DNA of 64,000 bases, from contig CAXXSW010000010.1 in assembly GCA_963677625.2 (NCBI GenBank), positions 248,001 to 312,000 of the forward strand, in the 5' to 3' direction. This DNA is from UBA1351 sp963677625. Its GTDB lineage: Bacteria > Bacillota > Clostridia > Lachnospirales > Vallitaleaceae. The position numbers and the translations under genes were made by a program. Positions within the stretch are counted from its first letter, which is position 1; each line of letters begins with the position of its first letter. Of this stretch, positions 42,048 to 52,308 are shown piece after piece. The notes beneath the pieces are model-generated. The model searched no databases. It was not told where the DNA came from and saw only the letters and a program-made list of their open reading frames with translations.

Positions 42048-43577
42048 GTGGGAAACATGTTTTTAAGACCAGGGACACCAGATGATGATAACAGGGACTA
42101 TCTACCGGAAAGAATAAAGGGTTCTGATATTGTGGTTAACGAGAATGGCAATAATTCTCAGCCATATCCTGAAAGATTAGAAGAATATCATGGCATCATA
42201 GCGGATGGTATAGAGGATGAATGGTATGAATATGTGCCAAAGAGCTATGACCCTTCAAAAAAAACACCACTAGTCTTATCTATGCATGGTGGGCTTATGA
42301 CAGGATGGGGACAGGCTATTTACACGTCATGGACCATGGCAGCAGACAGGGATGGATTTATCCTCGTATTTCCAAATGCAAGTGCCAATAGAGTATGGCA
42401 GGTAGAATGGGGAAAGTGGGAATCGGACCCGGACCAACCGGGAGTTGATACAAATACAGAGCCGCCGGAAGGGATTATCCAGTCTCCGGAGGATGTTAAT
42501 GAGAATCACGATGCAAAACTAGCCCTTGGTTTAATAGAGCGAATGAAGAAAAGGTACAATATTGATGAAGGCAGAATCTTCATGCAGGGAATGTCTATGG
42601 GAGATATGATGACCTCCTTATTTGCAAGAAACTTTGGAGAAGTATTAGCAGGTGCAGCAGGTTCTGGTTGTGCATCTTTCCTTTCCCTTCTTTATGATGA
42701 AGATGAAATAATCAAAAACAAATCAGGTCATTTGGCTATTTGGCAGTCTAGACCGGAACTTAATGATATTCCTCCTGAAAAAGAAGAGGCCTTAAAAGTC
42801 AACAAGTACAATAGGCTCTACTGGATGAGAATTAATGCATGTGATCCAATCCCGGAAATAAGTATAAAAGGCGAAGATAATATGGCTTTCTACAAAGGCA
42901 AAAAAGCTGACTTGGTATATCTAGATATTAAGAACAGAGACCATGGACAGTCATTTAATGATGCAGCCTTAGTATGGGACTATTTATTTTCAGGTGTTAG
43001 GAGAGAGCCTGATGGTAGTATCCTTAATACAGGTTCAGTAAAGAATAGAAAGGGTGATGATTTTTCTATTGCATTGACACCGGGGAAGAAAAATGCCTGG
43101 TTAAATAACAAGATTGTAGAAATGTCAGGAAAGGCTATGAAGTGGGAAAAGTTAAAGTATCATGGCTTGGACGGTAGCCAGAAGGTAAGAGGTACCTATA
43201 CCTGTGTACCTTTGTCCTTTTTAGCAAAGGCCTTTGATATGAAATGTTCATATGCCGAAGATACATTAACTGGTGTTCTTAACCTAAAGGATGGCCGTAT
43301 ACTCCAATTTGCAAGAGGGAGTATTGGATGCATAGTAGATAGTGAGTTGGTATCTATGTATTGTCAAGCATTACATAAAGGAGATGAACTCTACGTTTCT
43401 GCTGAATGGTTTTGTAAATATGTATTTAATTTGCATGTATCTGCATGTGATGAGGTCATCTATATTACAGACCATTTTAATGAACTTTCCCTTAATATGG
43501 CAGATTTAATTAAAGATTTGTTAAGTGGAAGACCTGTACCGGAAAACTTTCAAGAGATGATAAGACAAGGAGAATAA
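42048..43577 (+). CDS. Alpha/beta-hydrolase with copper-amine-oxidase-N-like tail, paralogue 1
   Basis: The 509 residues split into a family-specific N-terminal strip (PGTPDDDNRDYLP, VVNENGNNSQPYP), a hydrolase of the PHB-depolymerase/LpqC kind (oxyanion-side MHGGLMTGWG, nucleophile S183 in GMSMGD, histidine H299 in NRDHGQ) and a C-terminal domain (about 335-480) resembling Cu-amine-oxidase N-terminal repeats (LPLSFLA..., ILQFARGSIG, YVSAEWF). There is no signal peptide although that tail is usually extracellular. GTG 42048 follows AGGAGG by seven bases. Two more paralogues follow directly and two occur at 60.8-63.7 kb. Confidence 0.88.
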   Translation: MGNMFLRPGTPDDDNRDYLPERIKGSDIVVNENGNNSQPYPERLEEYHGIIADGIEDEWYEYVPKSYDPSKKTPLVLSMHGGLMTGWGQAIYTSWTMAADRDGFILVFPNASANRVWQVEWGKWESDPDQPGVDTNTEPPEGIIQSPEDVNENHDAKLALGLIERMKKRYNIDEGRIFMQGMSMGDMMTSLFARNFGEVLAGAAGSGCASFLSLLYDEDEIIKNKSGHLAIWQSRPELNDIPPEKEEALKVNKYNRLYWMRINACDPIPEISIKGEDNMAFYKGKKADLVYLDIKNRDHGQSFNDAALVWDYLFSGVRREPDGSILNTGSVKNRKGDDFSIALTPGKKNAWLNNKIVEMSGKAMKWEKLKYHGLDGSQKVRGTYTCVPLSFLAKAFDMKCSYAEDTLTGVLNLKDGRILQFARGSIGCIVDSELVSMYCQALHKGDELYVSAEWFCKYVFNLHVSACDEVIYITDHFNELSLNMADLIKDLLSGRPVPENFQEMIRQGE

Positions 43578-43578
43578 G

Positions 43579-45072
43579 ATGATTAAGATTAGACCAGGAA
43601 CACCAGACGACAATAATAGAGACTATCTCCCTGAGAAAATCAAAGGATCTGATATTGTTGTTAATGAAAACGGTAATAATTCTCAGCCATATCCGAAAGG
43701 GTTAAAGGAATATAAGGAGGTATTAGCTGATGGAAAAGAGGATATTTGGTATGAATATGTTCCCAAAGGCTATGACCCATCGGAAAAAGTTCCTTTAATC
43801 ATCTCATTTCACGGCGGATTAATGACAGGATGGGGACAGGCTATATATTCTTCATGGACCATGGTAGCAGACAGAGATAATGTCATTGTCGTTTTTCCAA
43901 ATGCCCATAGTGGTAGAATGTGGACTATTGAGTGTACGGAGGAGGAAGAAAAAGCTAATCTGGAAGGTCCGACAGCCCTATTGATGAACTATGCTAAGCC
44001 GACAAGAGAAGATAATCATGATCTTAACTTTGTTTTTAGCTTAATAGAAAAAATGAAGGATAAGTATAGCATAGATGAAGAGCGTATTTTTATGCAAGGT
44101 ATGTCAAATGGAAGTATGTTTACAACACAGTTTGAAAAATATTATGGCAATCTTCTAGCAGGAGGAGCAGGAGCAGGAGGGTCTATTCTTAATCTGCGAT
44201 TATTTTATGACAAAGATTGGAAGATTATTAATAAAGCAGGTCCTGTTCCTGTGTGGGAGACAAAACCTGAGCTCAATGGAGTACCACCATGGTGTGAATT
44301 TGAAGAGCCGGTTATATATAAATATAGTCGTATGTATTGGCAAGAGGTGAATGGATGCAAGGACAATCCTGAGATTCGTATTGATGGAGAATATAATATG
44401 GCTTTCTATAAAGGCCAAGAAGCGGATATGGTTTTTACAGATATTAAAAATCGAGATCATGGACAGGCACTAGATGAAGCCGTTGTTGTCTGGGACTATC
44501 TTTTCTCAGGACTGCATAGAAAAAAAGATGGAACAATAGTGGATACTGGTTCAAGACTTCCAAGAAAAGGTGATGCATTTGCCATCGCTCTTGCAGATGG
44601 ATGCGATAAAGCTTGGTTTAATAACAAAATAGTCCAGATGAAAGCACCTGCTACAAAGTGGCAGAAGCTTAAATATCATGGTCAAGATGGTGGACAAATT
44701 GTCCGTGGAGAATATACTTGCCTTCCACTTTCTTTTCTTGCTCAGGTATTTGAAGCAGAGTATACCAGTGAGGATGAAGGAAAGACGGTATACCTAACAC
44801 TTAAGGACGGAAGAAAAACTCAATTTGCTTGTGGAAGTATTGGCTGTGTTATCAATGATGACTTCCGCTCCATGTATTGTGAAGCACTATACAGGGAAGG
44901 TGAGTTATGTGTATCCATTGAGTGGTTTGCAAGATATCTTATGAACCTTACAGTAACCTCTTGTCAAGGTGTAACATATGTAACAGATCATTTTGCTGAA
45001 TTGGGACGTTTTATGGCTGACTTAATACGTGATCTTTTAAGTGACAACTTAGGAATTGTTCCCTTAGATTAG
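43579..45072 (+). CDS. Alpha/beta-hydrolase with copper-amine-oxidase-N-like tail, paralogue 2
   Basis: Same architecture as paralogue 1: N-terminal PGTPDDNNRDYLP, hydrolase domain with S176 in the GMSNGS elbow (N instead of the usual M) and NRDHGQ, then the tail from about 335. The 497 residues start one base after the previous stop, with an AAGGAG site inside the upstream gene, so translation is coupled. Differences at the active-site elbow suggest a somewhat different ester preference. Cytoplasmic by lack of signal. Confidence 0.88.
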   Translation: MIKIRPGTPDDNNRDYLPEKIKGSDIVVNENGNNSQPYPKGLKEYKEVLADGKEDIWYEYVPKGYDPSEKVPLIISFHGGLMTGWGQAIYSSWTMVADRDNVIVVFPNAHSGRMWTIECTEEEEKANLEGPTALLMNYAKPTREDNHDLNFVFSLIEKMKDKYSIDEERIFMQGMSNGSMFTTQFEKYYGNLLAGGAGAGGSILNLRLFYDKDWKIINKAGPVPVWETKPELNGVPPWCEFEEPVIYKYSRMYWQEVNGCKDNPEIRIDGEYNMAFYKGQEADMVFTDIKNRDHGQALDEAVVVWDYLFSGLHRKKDGTIVDTGSRLPRKGDAFAIALADGCDKAWFNNKIVQMKAPATKWQKLKYHGQDGGQIVRGEYTCLPLSFLAQVFEAEYTSEDEGKTVYLTLKDGRKTQFACGSIGCVINDDFRSMYCEALYREGELCVSIEWFARYLMNLTVTSCQGVTYVTDHFAELGRFMADLIRDLLSDNLGIVPLD

Positions 45073-45155
45073 GCTATAGATTAAGCCTTAATATTGGATT
45101 AAGCCTTAGTTAGAGATAGAAATAATAAATTCGTATGAATGGAAAGAGGTGTACT

Positions 45156-46649
45156 ATGACTACTAATATAGAACTTCTTCCGGGTACTCCAGATGATGAT
45201 AATCGAGAGTATCTTCCGGAGAAGATAAAGACATCAGATATTGTAGTAAACGAAAATGGAAACAACTCAATTGTGTATCCAAAGGAATTACAGGAATTTC
45301 ATGAAATCTTAGTTGATGGCCTAGAAGATGAATGGTATGAATATGTACCGAAAAGCTACGATCCATCTAAAAAAGTTCCGTTAATCATTGGTTTACATGG
45401 CGGTCTTATGACAGGGTGGGGTCATGCTATCTATACTTCATGGACACTTTTAGCAGAAAGAGAAGGGTTCATTTGCCTCTTTCCAAATGCCCATGAAAAA
45501 AGAATATGGGCAGTTGAAGGGGTCTTCGAGAACTTTAAACAAGAAGACGCTATTGACCTTCCCATTATTATGCCACCGGCTAATATGGAGGATAACCATG
45601 ATATAAAAATGATTCAGACCTTAATTGACCGCATGAGAGAAAAATATAATATTGATAGTGGTCGTATCTTTATGCAAGGTATGTCTATGGGAAATTTAAT
45701 GACAGGACAGTTTGCCCGTAATTATGGACAGATTCTGGCTGGTGCAGCAGGCTCGGGAGGCCCTTGTGAACCATTTCTTCTCTATGATGAAAATGGAAAA
45801 ATAAAGAATAAGGCAGGACACATGGCCATTTGGCAATCAAGACCGGAAAAGAACGGTCTTCCACCAGGAAAATCCTATGATGAATTTGAAGTGAATAAAG
45901 TTAATCGTTTCTATTGGATGAAAGTAAACGAATGTAATCCAATTCCGGAAATCAGCATCGTAGGTGAGAATAATTTTTCCTTCTACAAGGGTAAAAAAGC
46001 AGACCTAGTATATCTTGATATTAAAAACAGAGATCACGGACAGACCTTGGATGAAGCTTTCCTATATTGGGATTATCTTTTTTCTGGCATCAGAAGAGAA
46101 GAGGACGGTAGTATTACCCACACGGATACTATTATACCTAGGAAGGGAGATGCATATGCTTTTGCAGTTGCAGATGGATATGATAAAGCCTGGTTTGGTA
46201 ATAGGTTAGTTCAGATGAAAGAAAAAGCGATTGTGTGGGAGAAACTAAAATATCATGGACTAAATGGATCCCAGAAGGTGAGAGGTAGCTATATATGTGC
46301 CCCACTTTCATTTCTTGCACAAGCAGTTGGAGCAGACTATCAGTCGCAGGATGATGGAGCTAGCGTTACACTTATCCTAAAGGATGGCAGAAGGCTCCAA
46401 TTTGCTAGAGGAAGTATAGGATGCGTCATTGATAATACCCTTCGCTCTATGTACTGTGAAGCACTTCATCGTGGAAGTGAACTATTAGTTTCAGTTGAAT
46501 GGTTTGCCCAGTATATTTGTAATTTGCATCTGTCAAAATGTAATGGAATGATCTATGTTACGGATCATTTTGTGGATTTATCTGCTAATACGGTTGATTT
46601 GATTGAAGATATATTTAAAGAAGAACCAGTAGCTGTTAATTTTAAGTAA
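45156..46649 (+). CDS. Alpha/beta-hydrolase with copper-amine-oxidase-N-like tail, paralogue 3
   Basis: 497 residues, same layout: LPGTPDDDNREYLP, hydrolase with S177 in GMSMGN and NRDHGQ, tail from about 335. ATG 45156 follows AGAGGTG; ATG 45135 lacks a site. The 80-base gap from paralogue 2 contains two direct copies of GATTAAGCCTTA (45079 and 45097), otherwise nothing. An AGGAGG-led esterase gene follows 19 bases on. Together the three paralogues look like recent tandem duplication with divergence. Confidence 0.88.
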   Translation: MTTNIELLPGTPDDDNREYLPEKIKTSDIVVNENGNNSIVYPKELQEFHEILVDGLEDEWYEYVPKSYDPSKKVPLIIGLHGGLMTGWGHAIYTSWTLLAEREGFICLFPNAHEKRIWAVEGVFENFKQEDAIDLPIIMPPANMEDNHDIKMIQTLIDRMREKYNIDSGRIFMQGMSMGNLMTGQFARNYGQILAGAAGSGGPCEPFLLYDENGKIKNKAGHMAIWQSRPEKNGLPPGKSYDEFEVNKVNRFYWMKVNECNPIPEISIVGENNFSFYKGKKADLVYLDIKNRDHGQTLDEAFLYWDYLFSGIRREEDGSITHTDTIIPRKGDAYAFAVADGYDKAWFGNRLVQMKEKAIVWEKLKYHGLNGSQKVRGSYICAPLSFLAQAVGADYQSQDDGASVTLILKDGRRLQFARGSIGCVIDNTLRSMYCEALHRGSELLVSVEWFAQYICNLHLSKCNGMIYVTDHFVDLSANTVDLIEDIFKEEPVAVNFK

Positions 46650-46668
46650 TTGTATAGGAGGTCATATA

Positions 46669-47814
46669 ATGGGAACAATAAAAGAAATAAAGGCTAGTGC
46701 ACATATTGGTGATTATGGTCAGATTGTAGAATCTTTTCAGCTTACAGTAGAGGGATTCACAGAAGACCAATTAAAAGCAATAAGTACAAATGATTTTACA
46801 ATAGAAAAGAATTTTAAGGACTTGACAGGAAAGATTTTATCTAAAGGTATTGTTTCGGTGGACATAGATAAAATTTATAATGAGATGAAAGTTGAACTTA
46901 TATTAGATCCCTTTGTTTATAGATATGATTTTGTGGTAAAAGGAAAAATAGGAACAGAAGATATTTTGTTTACCAAAAATGAAATAAAAGAGGTGGAAAT
47001 CAAGGATTTGGATCAATTTAATCCTTATACAGAAAACGGTGTGAATTACAGACTACATGAGCCGGAGGCTATAGATGCTAGACCCTTAGTATTATTCCTC
47101 CATGGGGGAGGAGAATGTGGAGAGGATAATATTACCCAACTAACAGGTACACTTGGGGCTTTGCGTCTTGCCAAGCGTTGGTCGGATATGTACATTATGG
47201 CTCCCCAAGCCCCTTCTGGAAATATGGACATGTATGAGATGTTTGAGATCATGAAACAACGTGGAAATCCCTTTACTGTGGATATGGGAATTACTCCATT
47301 TTCTTTAAAGGGAGAAAGAGGATGGAATAGAGACTATCTTGGAAAAGTCACTAGTATTATTCGTAAGATGATTGCTGAGGGTAAGGTTGATGAAAAAAGA
47401 GTATATGTCATTGGAATGAGTATGGGTGGTGGCGGAGTCTTAAATGCAGTTTCAGTTGCACCGTCTCTTTTTGCAGCTGCTGTTCCAATATGTCCTAGCA
47501 TGAATGGAGAGTCTTTTGCAGAATTATTACACCTTCCTAGAGTACCAGTTTGGATTGTATCAGCTTATATTGACCACCAGCCAGGAAGACACGCTTATAT
47601 TCTAGAGGCATGTAATAAGCTTTGGCAAGAAGGAAGAAATGATATTAAATATACTCTCTACAATCCGGAAGAATTAAAAGCTTATGGTATAGGCAGTACA
47701 GAGGGAATTTCTACAAAAGAACTTTATGAAGAAAATCACAACAGCTGGATCTTGGCTTTACATAATGAACAGGGAATCTTGGATTGGATGATATCTCATG
47801 AGAAAGCTAAATAG
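46669..47814 (+). CDS. Cytoplasmic esterase with N-terminal beta domain
   Basis: 381 residues. The first 125 are a beta-rich accessory domain (FQLTVEGFTEDQLKAI). The hydrolase part (about 130-375) has FLHGGGECGE, nucleophile S251 in GMSMGGGG and a likely histidine in ENHNSWILAL. It resembles the poly(3-hydroxybutyrate)-depolymerase-like carbohydrate esterases that often carry such an N-terminal domain, but here without signal peptide. AGGAGGTCATATA precedes ATG. It closes the esterase run before the chemoreceptor gene. Confidence 0.87.
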   Translation: MGTIKEIKASAHIGDYGQIVESFQLTVEGFTEDQLKAISTNDFTIEKNFKDLTGKILSKGIVSVDIDKIYNEMKVELILDPFVYRYDFVVKGKIGTEDILFTKNEIKEVEIKDLDQFNPYTENGVNYRLHEPEAIDARPLVLFLHGGGECGEDNITQLTGTLGALRLAKRWSDMYIMAPQAPSGNMDMYEMFEIMKQRGNPFTVDMGITPFSLKGERGWNRDYLGKVTSIIRKMIAEGKVDEKRVYVIGMSMGGGGVLNAVSVAPSLFAAAVPICPSMNGESFAELLHLPRVPVWIVSAYIDHQPGRHAYILEACNKLWQEGRNDIKYTLYNPEELKAYGIGSTEGISTKELYEENHNSWILALHNEQGILDWMISHEKAK

Positions 47815-47845
47815 GTAAAATAAAATTGCCAAAAGGAGATTTCGT

Positions 47846-49960
47846 ATGAAAAAAATAAACTATAAACGGGCTAATAGAAATAGTAGCAATAAGGTAAGGA
47901 ATCAGGTTAAGCATCAGGTTAAGAAGGAAAGAATATCTATTAAGCTGAAGTTGATTTTATCACATATTATAATTGCGGTTATTCCGATTTTGATTATCAG
48001 TATTACTTTATCATCATTAGCCAGCTCAGCCCTTTTGGAAAAAGTGAATGAATCTAATTTGGCCTATATAAAGAAAGCTGATACAATCATAGAGGGTCAA
48101 ATTAAAAGCATTGAAGATATTAGTCGTATTGTGGTTTTAGACCAAGGTTTCATTTCTACTGTGTCTAAGAGTGAATCAGATTACAAAGATTTAATGGAGA
48201 GAATGAAGGATAGAAATGAGAATTTTGATGATACCATAAACATGCTTATGAATTCCAACGTTATGATATCTAATATATTTGTCATAAAGGAGACAGATAT
48301 AATGGGAGTCACCAAGTTGGATAGAAAGACATTGCCTAAGGAATTTTACGAAAGTGACTTGTATTTGGAAAGTGTAGCTTCAAGTTTGGAACCAGTTTGG
48401 TCCTATGATCTTTTTGATACCAATGATTTGTTTTTAATGAGAAACATCAAAGGTCTCAATTCAACTGATAAGGTAGGCGTACTTGTTATTCAAGTAAAAA
48501 AAGAATTATTTGAAAAAGAGCTAATTAGTGATTTTGGAGAAAAAGCAAAATTAGCCATATTAGACGCTGAGGGCAAGGTGATTGCCACCCCGGAAAATGA
48601 AAGTGGAATTATTTCTGTTGATTATTTTGATCAGATAGAAAGCAGACTAGGTAATATGGCAAAAGAAGAGACAAGGACAGGAACTTTTATTACTGACAAA
48701 GGCCTAGACGAAAAAAATTCAGTGGTTTTTGGTGAAACTTCAAACGGTTGGATATACTTGATACAAATACCTGTGAGTGAATTTTTAGTAGCCATAGATA
48801 GAATTAAAGCTATCGCTTTGATTCTTACCCTAGGTGTTATCCTCTTTGCTGCATTTATTGGTGTTTGGATAGGAATTTCAATATCCAAACCGATTGATTA
48901 TATTCGTAAAAAACTGAAGCAGCTTGAAGGTGGAGATTTAAGAGCTCATTCCCAATATTCAGGTAAATATGAAATAGGACAATTGTCTCAAAGCTTTAAT
49001 CATATGACAAAGAAAATGAATGCACTACTTCAGGAAGTTGAAAAGGTCAGTTCAAATGTCCATAGTAACTCTAATGAATTGAACCATATTGCCACTAGTT
49101 CAGCTGAGGCTTCAAAAGAAGTAATGGAAGCCGTTGAATCTGTAGCAAATGGTGCTAATGAACAAGCTATGGATGCAGAGAAAACAAGTTTGGTTGTTAA
49201 TGAACTAATATCTCAAATTAGTGAAACAGAAAAACATTTTGAATTGGTAGTTAGTGCTACTAAAGAAACAAGAAGTGCCAGTGAATCAGCTAAGACAACC
49301 CTTGATACCTTAAACAAAACGACAAATGATACAGTGGAACTTTCTCAGAATATTCAAGAGGATATTAACAAATTAGTTAATCGGTTTGGTGAAATATCTA
49401 GTGTTATTAATATGATTGATAGTATAAGTGAACAAACAAATTTGCTTGCGCTTAATGCATCTATTGAGGCTGCTAGGGCTGGAGAATCAGGAAGAGGATT
49501 TGCTGTAGTGGCAGATGAAGTTAGAAAACTTGCTGAACAATCTTCTTCTTCTGCTAGGAGTATTTCAGAAATTATTAATGGCATATATGAGGATACGACT
49601 AAAACAAAAAATAGGATAGAAGAAGGTTCAAAAATATTCGTCTTGCAAGAAAGAGCAGTTGAAAATACGGAGGCAATTTTTAGTCATGTTGTAGGTAATA
49701 TGGATATCATTACTAAAGAAGTAAAACAGGTTTATGATCAATTTGAGGGACTAGGTAGTATCCAAGGTGATGCAATTGTATCTATATCAAACATTGCTTC
49801 TATTGCAGAGGAATCAGCTGCTGCAATTGAAGAAGTCCTAGCTAGTGGTCAAGTTCAAGTAGCATCAGCTGAAGAGCTGGTCAATATGTCAATGGAACTT
49901 GGAGAAGTGATAAAAACCCTAAGTGAACAGATCAGTTTCTTTGATTTTGCCAATGACTAA
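47846..49960 (+). CDS. Methyl-accepting chemotaxis protein
   Basis: 704 residues with a very basic N-terminus (about 30 residues, rich in K, R, N), a membrane helix near 37-57, a dCache-like external domain, a second helix near 320-345, HAMP, and a long cytoplasmic hairpin whose tip ISEQTNLLALNASIEAARAG is canonical. The pairing of a chemoreceptor with a catabolic operon suggests that the cell swims toward the substrate of this island. AAAGGAG precedes ATG 47846. A beta-lactamase-like esterase gene follows. Confidence 0.93.
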   Translation: MKKINYKRANRNSSNKVRNQVKHQVKKERISIKLKLILSHIIIAVIPILIISITLSSLASSALLEKVNESNLAYIKKADTIIEGQIKSIEDISRIVVLDQGFISTVSKSESDYKDLMERMKDRNENFDDTINMLMNSNVMISNIFVIKETDIMGVTKLDRKTLPKEFYESDLYLESVASSLEPVWSYDLFDTNDLFLMRNIKGLNSTDKVGVLVIQVKKELFEKELISDFGEKAKLAILDAEGKVIATPENESGIISVDYFDQIESRLGNMAKEETRTGTFITDKGLDEKNSVVFGETSNGWIYLIQIPVSEFLVAIDRIKAIALILTLGVILFAAFIGVWIGISISKPIDYIRKKLKQLEGGDLRAHSQYSGKYEIGQLSQSFNHMTKKMNALLQEVEKVSSNVHSNSNELNHIATSSAEASKEVMEAVESVANGANEQAMDAEKTSLVVNELISQISETEKHFELVVSATKETRSASESAKTTLDTLNKTTNDTVELSQNIQEDINKLVNRFGEISSVINMIDSISEQTNLLALNASIEAARAGESGRGFAVVADEVRKLAEQSSSSARSISEIINGIYEDTTKTKNRIEEGSKIFVLQERAVENTEAIFSHVVGNMDIITKEVKQVYDQFEGLGSIQGDAIVSISNIASIAEESAAAIEEVLASGQVQVASAEELVNMSMELGEVIKTLSEQISFFDFAND

Positions 49961-50032
49961 TATAAGCTTTTATGATATCATGAAAGGCATATTTTAAACA
50001 ATGTAAGCTTAGATTATATAAAGGAGAAGGAT

Positions 50033-51208
50033 ATGAATTTTGACAAATTAACTAAATATATTGATTCACTAGAAGAAAAATATGGAATACCAGCTGTGGA
50101 TTGTAAGATTACAAAAGACCATCAGGTGGTATATCGCCATATGGCAGGTTATTCTGATTATGAAAAAGAGACACCACTTACAGACCAAAATTTGTTTCGA
50201 CTTTTTTCTGCAAGTAAACTAGTTACAATGACAGCTGTTTTACAGTTGGTAGAAGGTGGGAAACTCAAGCTTTATGATGATATTCGTCAATACCTTCCTG
50301 AATTTGACCGCTTGCTTGTAGCGGACGAATTTGTTATGGAGTTCCCCTTACATTGGCCAACGAAAGAGGATAAATGTCATCTTTCACATCATACCATTAG
50401 AATTATTGATTTAATGACTATGACAGCAGGTTTATCCTATGATACCAACGCTAAAGAGCTTATGGAGATTAAGGAAAAAAGCGATAACAAGGCATCTACT
50501 AGAGAAGTTATAAGAGCGATGGCCAAAATGCCATTGGTCTACGAACCAGCAACCAGATGGTCTTATAGCTTATCTCATGATGTGCTTGCAGCCATAGTTG
50601 AAGTTGTCTCAGGTGTGAAATTCTCTGAGTATCTTAAGAAAAATATATTTGCCCCTCTTGGGATTGAAGATTTTTATTTTCATTGGGACACTAGCTTAGA
50701 AAAGAGGATCTGTGCCATTTACATGGGTGTTTGGGGAACGGATGAAATTAAACCAGATGATGGACTTATGAGTAATGGATTTAAGATTACAGAGAATTAC
50801 GAAAGTGGAGGTGCTGGACTTGCAGGCTCAGTAGACGCCTATAGTGTCTTTGCAGATGCGCTGTGTAATAATGGAGTAGGTGCTAATGGCTCTAGAATAC
50901 TAGGTGCTGAGATGGTTGAGCTTTTTACCCATGAATATACGCAGGGACAGATGCTTAAAGATTTTGAAGTTACTGGTAAAATCGGATATGGATATGGACT
51001 GGGAGTCCGTGTGCTTAGAGATAAAACAGCTTCAAAAACCCCAATTGGTGAATTTGGATGGGATGGAGCTGCAGGCGCATATGTAGTTATTGACCCTTTT
51101 AATCATATTAGTATTTTTTATGCTCAGCATATAGTAGGATATCCAAAAGTCTATTCAGAAATTCATCCAATTGTCAGAGATCTTGCATATGAAGCCATGG
51201 GTATGTAA
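50033..51208 (+). CDS. Serine hydrolase of the beta-lactamase fold (family VIII esterase-like)
   Basis: 391 residues with the class C-type SxxK motif S59-A-S-K62 in LFSASKLVTM, the tyrosine motif in WSYSLSHDVL near 182, and GYGYGLGVRVL near 322. The family includes EstB-type carboxylesterases and D-aminopeptidases as well as beta-lactamases. Lack of signal peptide and position among esterases favour a cytoplasmic esterase. AAAGGAGAAGG precedes ATG. Confidence 0.88.
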   Translation: MNFDKLTKYIDSLEEKYGIPAVDCKITKDHQVVYRHMAGYSDYEKETPLTDQNLFRLFSASKLVTMTAVLQLVEGGKLKLYDDIRQYLPEFDRLLVADEFVMEFPLHWPTKEDKCHLSHHTIRIIDLMTMTAGLSYDTNAKELMEIKEKSDNKASTREVIRAMAKMPLVYEPATRWSYSLSHDVLAAIVEVVSGVKFSEYLKKNIFAPLGIEDFYFHWDTSLEKRICAIYMGVWGTDEIKPDDGLMSNGFKITENYESGGAGLAGSVDAYSVFADALCNNGVGANGSRILGAEMVELFTHEYTQGQMLKDFEVTGKIGYGYGLGVRVLRDKTASKTPIGEFGWDGAAGAYVVIDPFNHISIFYAQHIVGYPKVYSEIHPIVRDLAYEAMGM

Positions 51209-51294
51209 ACAATAATCGTATCAAGTGAAAGAGCTGGACAAATCATTGTTCGATTCTTTATAATAATAGGAAGAATATTAGATCGGAGATGTTT

Positions 51295-52275
51295 ATGTTC
51301 ACAATTAAGGACGTTGCAGAACATGCAGGTGTTTCAATTGCTACCGTATCGAGAATCATGAATAAACCTAGCGTAGTGAGTGAAAAGACTCGGAAAAAAG
51401 TCTATAAGGCTATGGAAGAATTAAATTACCAGCCTAATGCTATGGCAAGAGCGTTACAGCAAAAGAAAAGCAATATCATTGGTTTGGTATTACCGATAAT
51501 AGATTATGCATTCTTTAGTAGACTAACAGATGCAATCGAGGAAGAATGTCATTCTTATGGATATAAACTGATGATTTGTAAATCAGGGGAACATGAAGAG
51601 CGAGAAAGCGAGATGTTCTCTATATTGCAAGCAAACAAAGTGGATGGTATTCTGGTTTGTAGCCGGTTGGGTGATCCGTCTTCATTTTCTAAATATGATC
51701 TTCCTGTAGTCAGTATAGAGCGGGAAATCGAAAATGTACCATCAGTAACTTCTGACAATTACCAAGGAGGCTTGCTTGCGGCACAAGAGTTAATTGCTGC
51801 TGGATGCAGGTTTCCGGCTATCTTCGGTGCCCAGGTGCCTGAGTATTTTCCAGGAACCAAAAGAATTCAGGGATTTAAAGATGAATTTGCTAAAATCGGA
51901 GTAGAAATCAGAGAATGTCTAGCAAATAAAGAAGCTCTTGGAAACAAAGGTTTGGAAGATATTTTTTATGATTATTTAGATAAGCATCAAGAGATAGATG
52001 GATTGTTCTTTATGGGTGATATGATAGCAGCCCAAATCCTTTCTTCACAAAGAGCATATAAGATGGATTTAAGACATAAGTTTCCAATTGTTAGTTTCGA
52101 TGGATTTGAAGTGTCAGAGTGGATGCAATTAAGCACGGTGATACAACCTATTAGAGAAGTCGGAGAATGTGCAGTAGAGTTATTAGTAAGAAAAATTGAA
52201 GGAAAAGTCGCGGCTGAACGATCAGTATTGCCTGTAAGCTTAGTAGAACGAGAGAGTACAAAGCGATTTAAATAA
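51295..52275 (+). CDS. LacI family transcriptional regulator
   Basis: 326 residues with the LacI helix-turn-helix TIKDVAEHAGVSIATVSRIMN at the N-terminus, hinge helix NAMARALQQKK, and a periplasmic-binding-protein-like effector domain. ATG 51295, six bases after CGGAG, is preferred over ATG 51289. It is the last plus-strand gene before a bidirectional terminator. The two TGTAAACGTTTGACAT sites at 40.3 kb match the type of operator this family binds, so it probably represses the esterase operon until a sugar appears. Confidence 0.93.
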   Translation: MFTIKDVAEHAGVSIATVSRIMNKPSVVSEKTRKKVYKAMEELNYQPNAMARALQQKKSNIIGLVLPIIDYAFFSRLTDAIEEECHSYGYKLMICKSGEHEERESEMFSILQANKVDGILVCSRLGDPSSFSKYDLPVVSIEREIENVPSVTSDNYQGGLLAAQELIAAGCRFPAIFGAQVPEYFPGTKRIQGFKDEFAKIGVEIRECLANKEALGNKGLEDIFYDYLDKHQEIDGLFFMGDMIAAQILSSQRAYKMDLRHKFPIVSFDGFEVSEWMQLSTVIQPIREVGECAVELLVRKIEGKVAAERSVLPVSLVERESTKRFK

Positions 52276-52303
52276 AAAAAGGGACGATTAAGTCCCTTTT
52301 TTT
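52274..52303. terminator. Bidirectional terminator
   Basis: AAAAAAAGGGAC and GTCCCTTTTTTT arms between convergent LacI and esterase genes; the A- and T-tracts serve both strands. Confidence 0.9.
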
Positions 52304-52308
52304 ATTAT

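Noticed and set aside
45079..45108. Two direct copies of GATTAAGCCTTA between esterase paralogues
   Set aside because: Short and AT-rich, without further copies; probably a trivial duplication.
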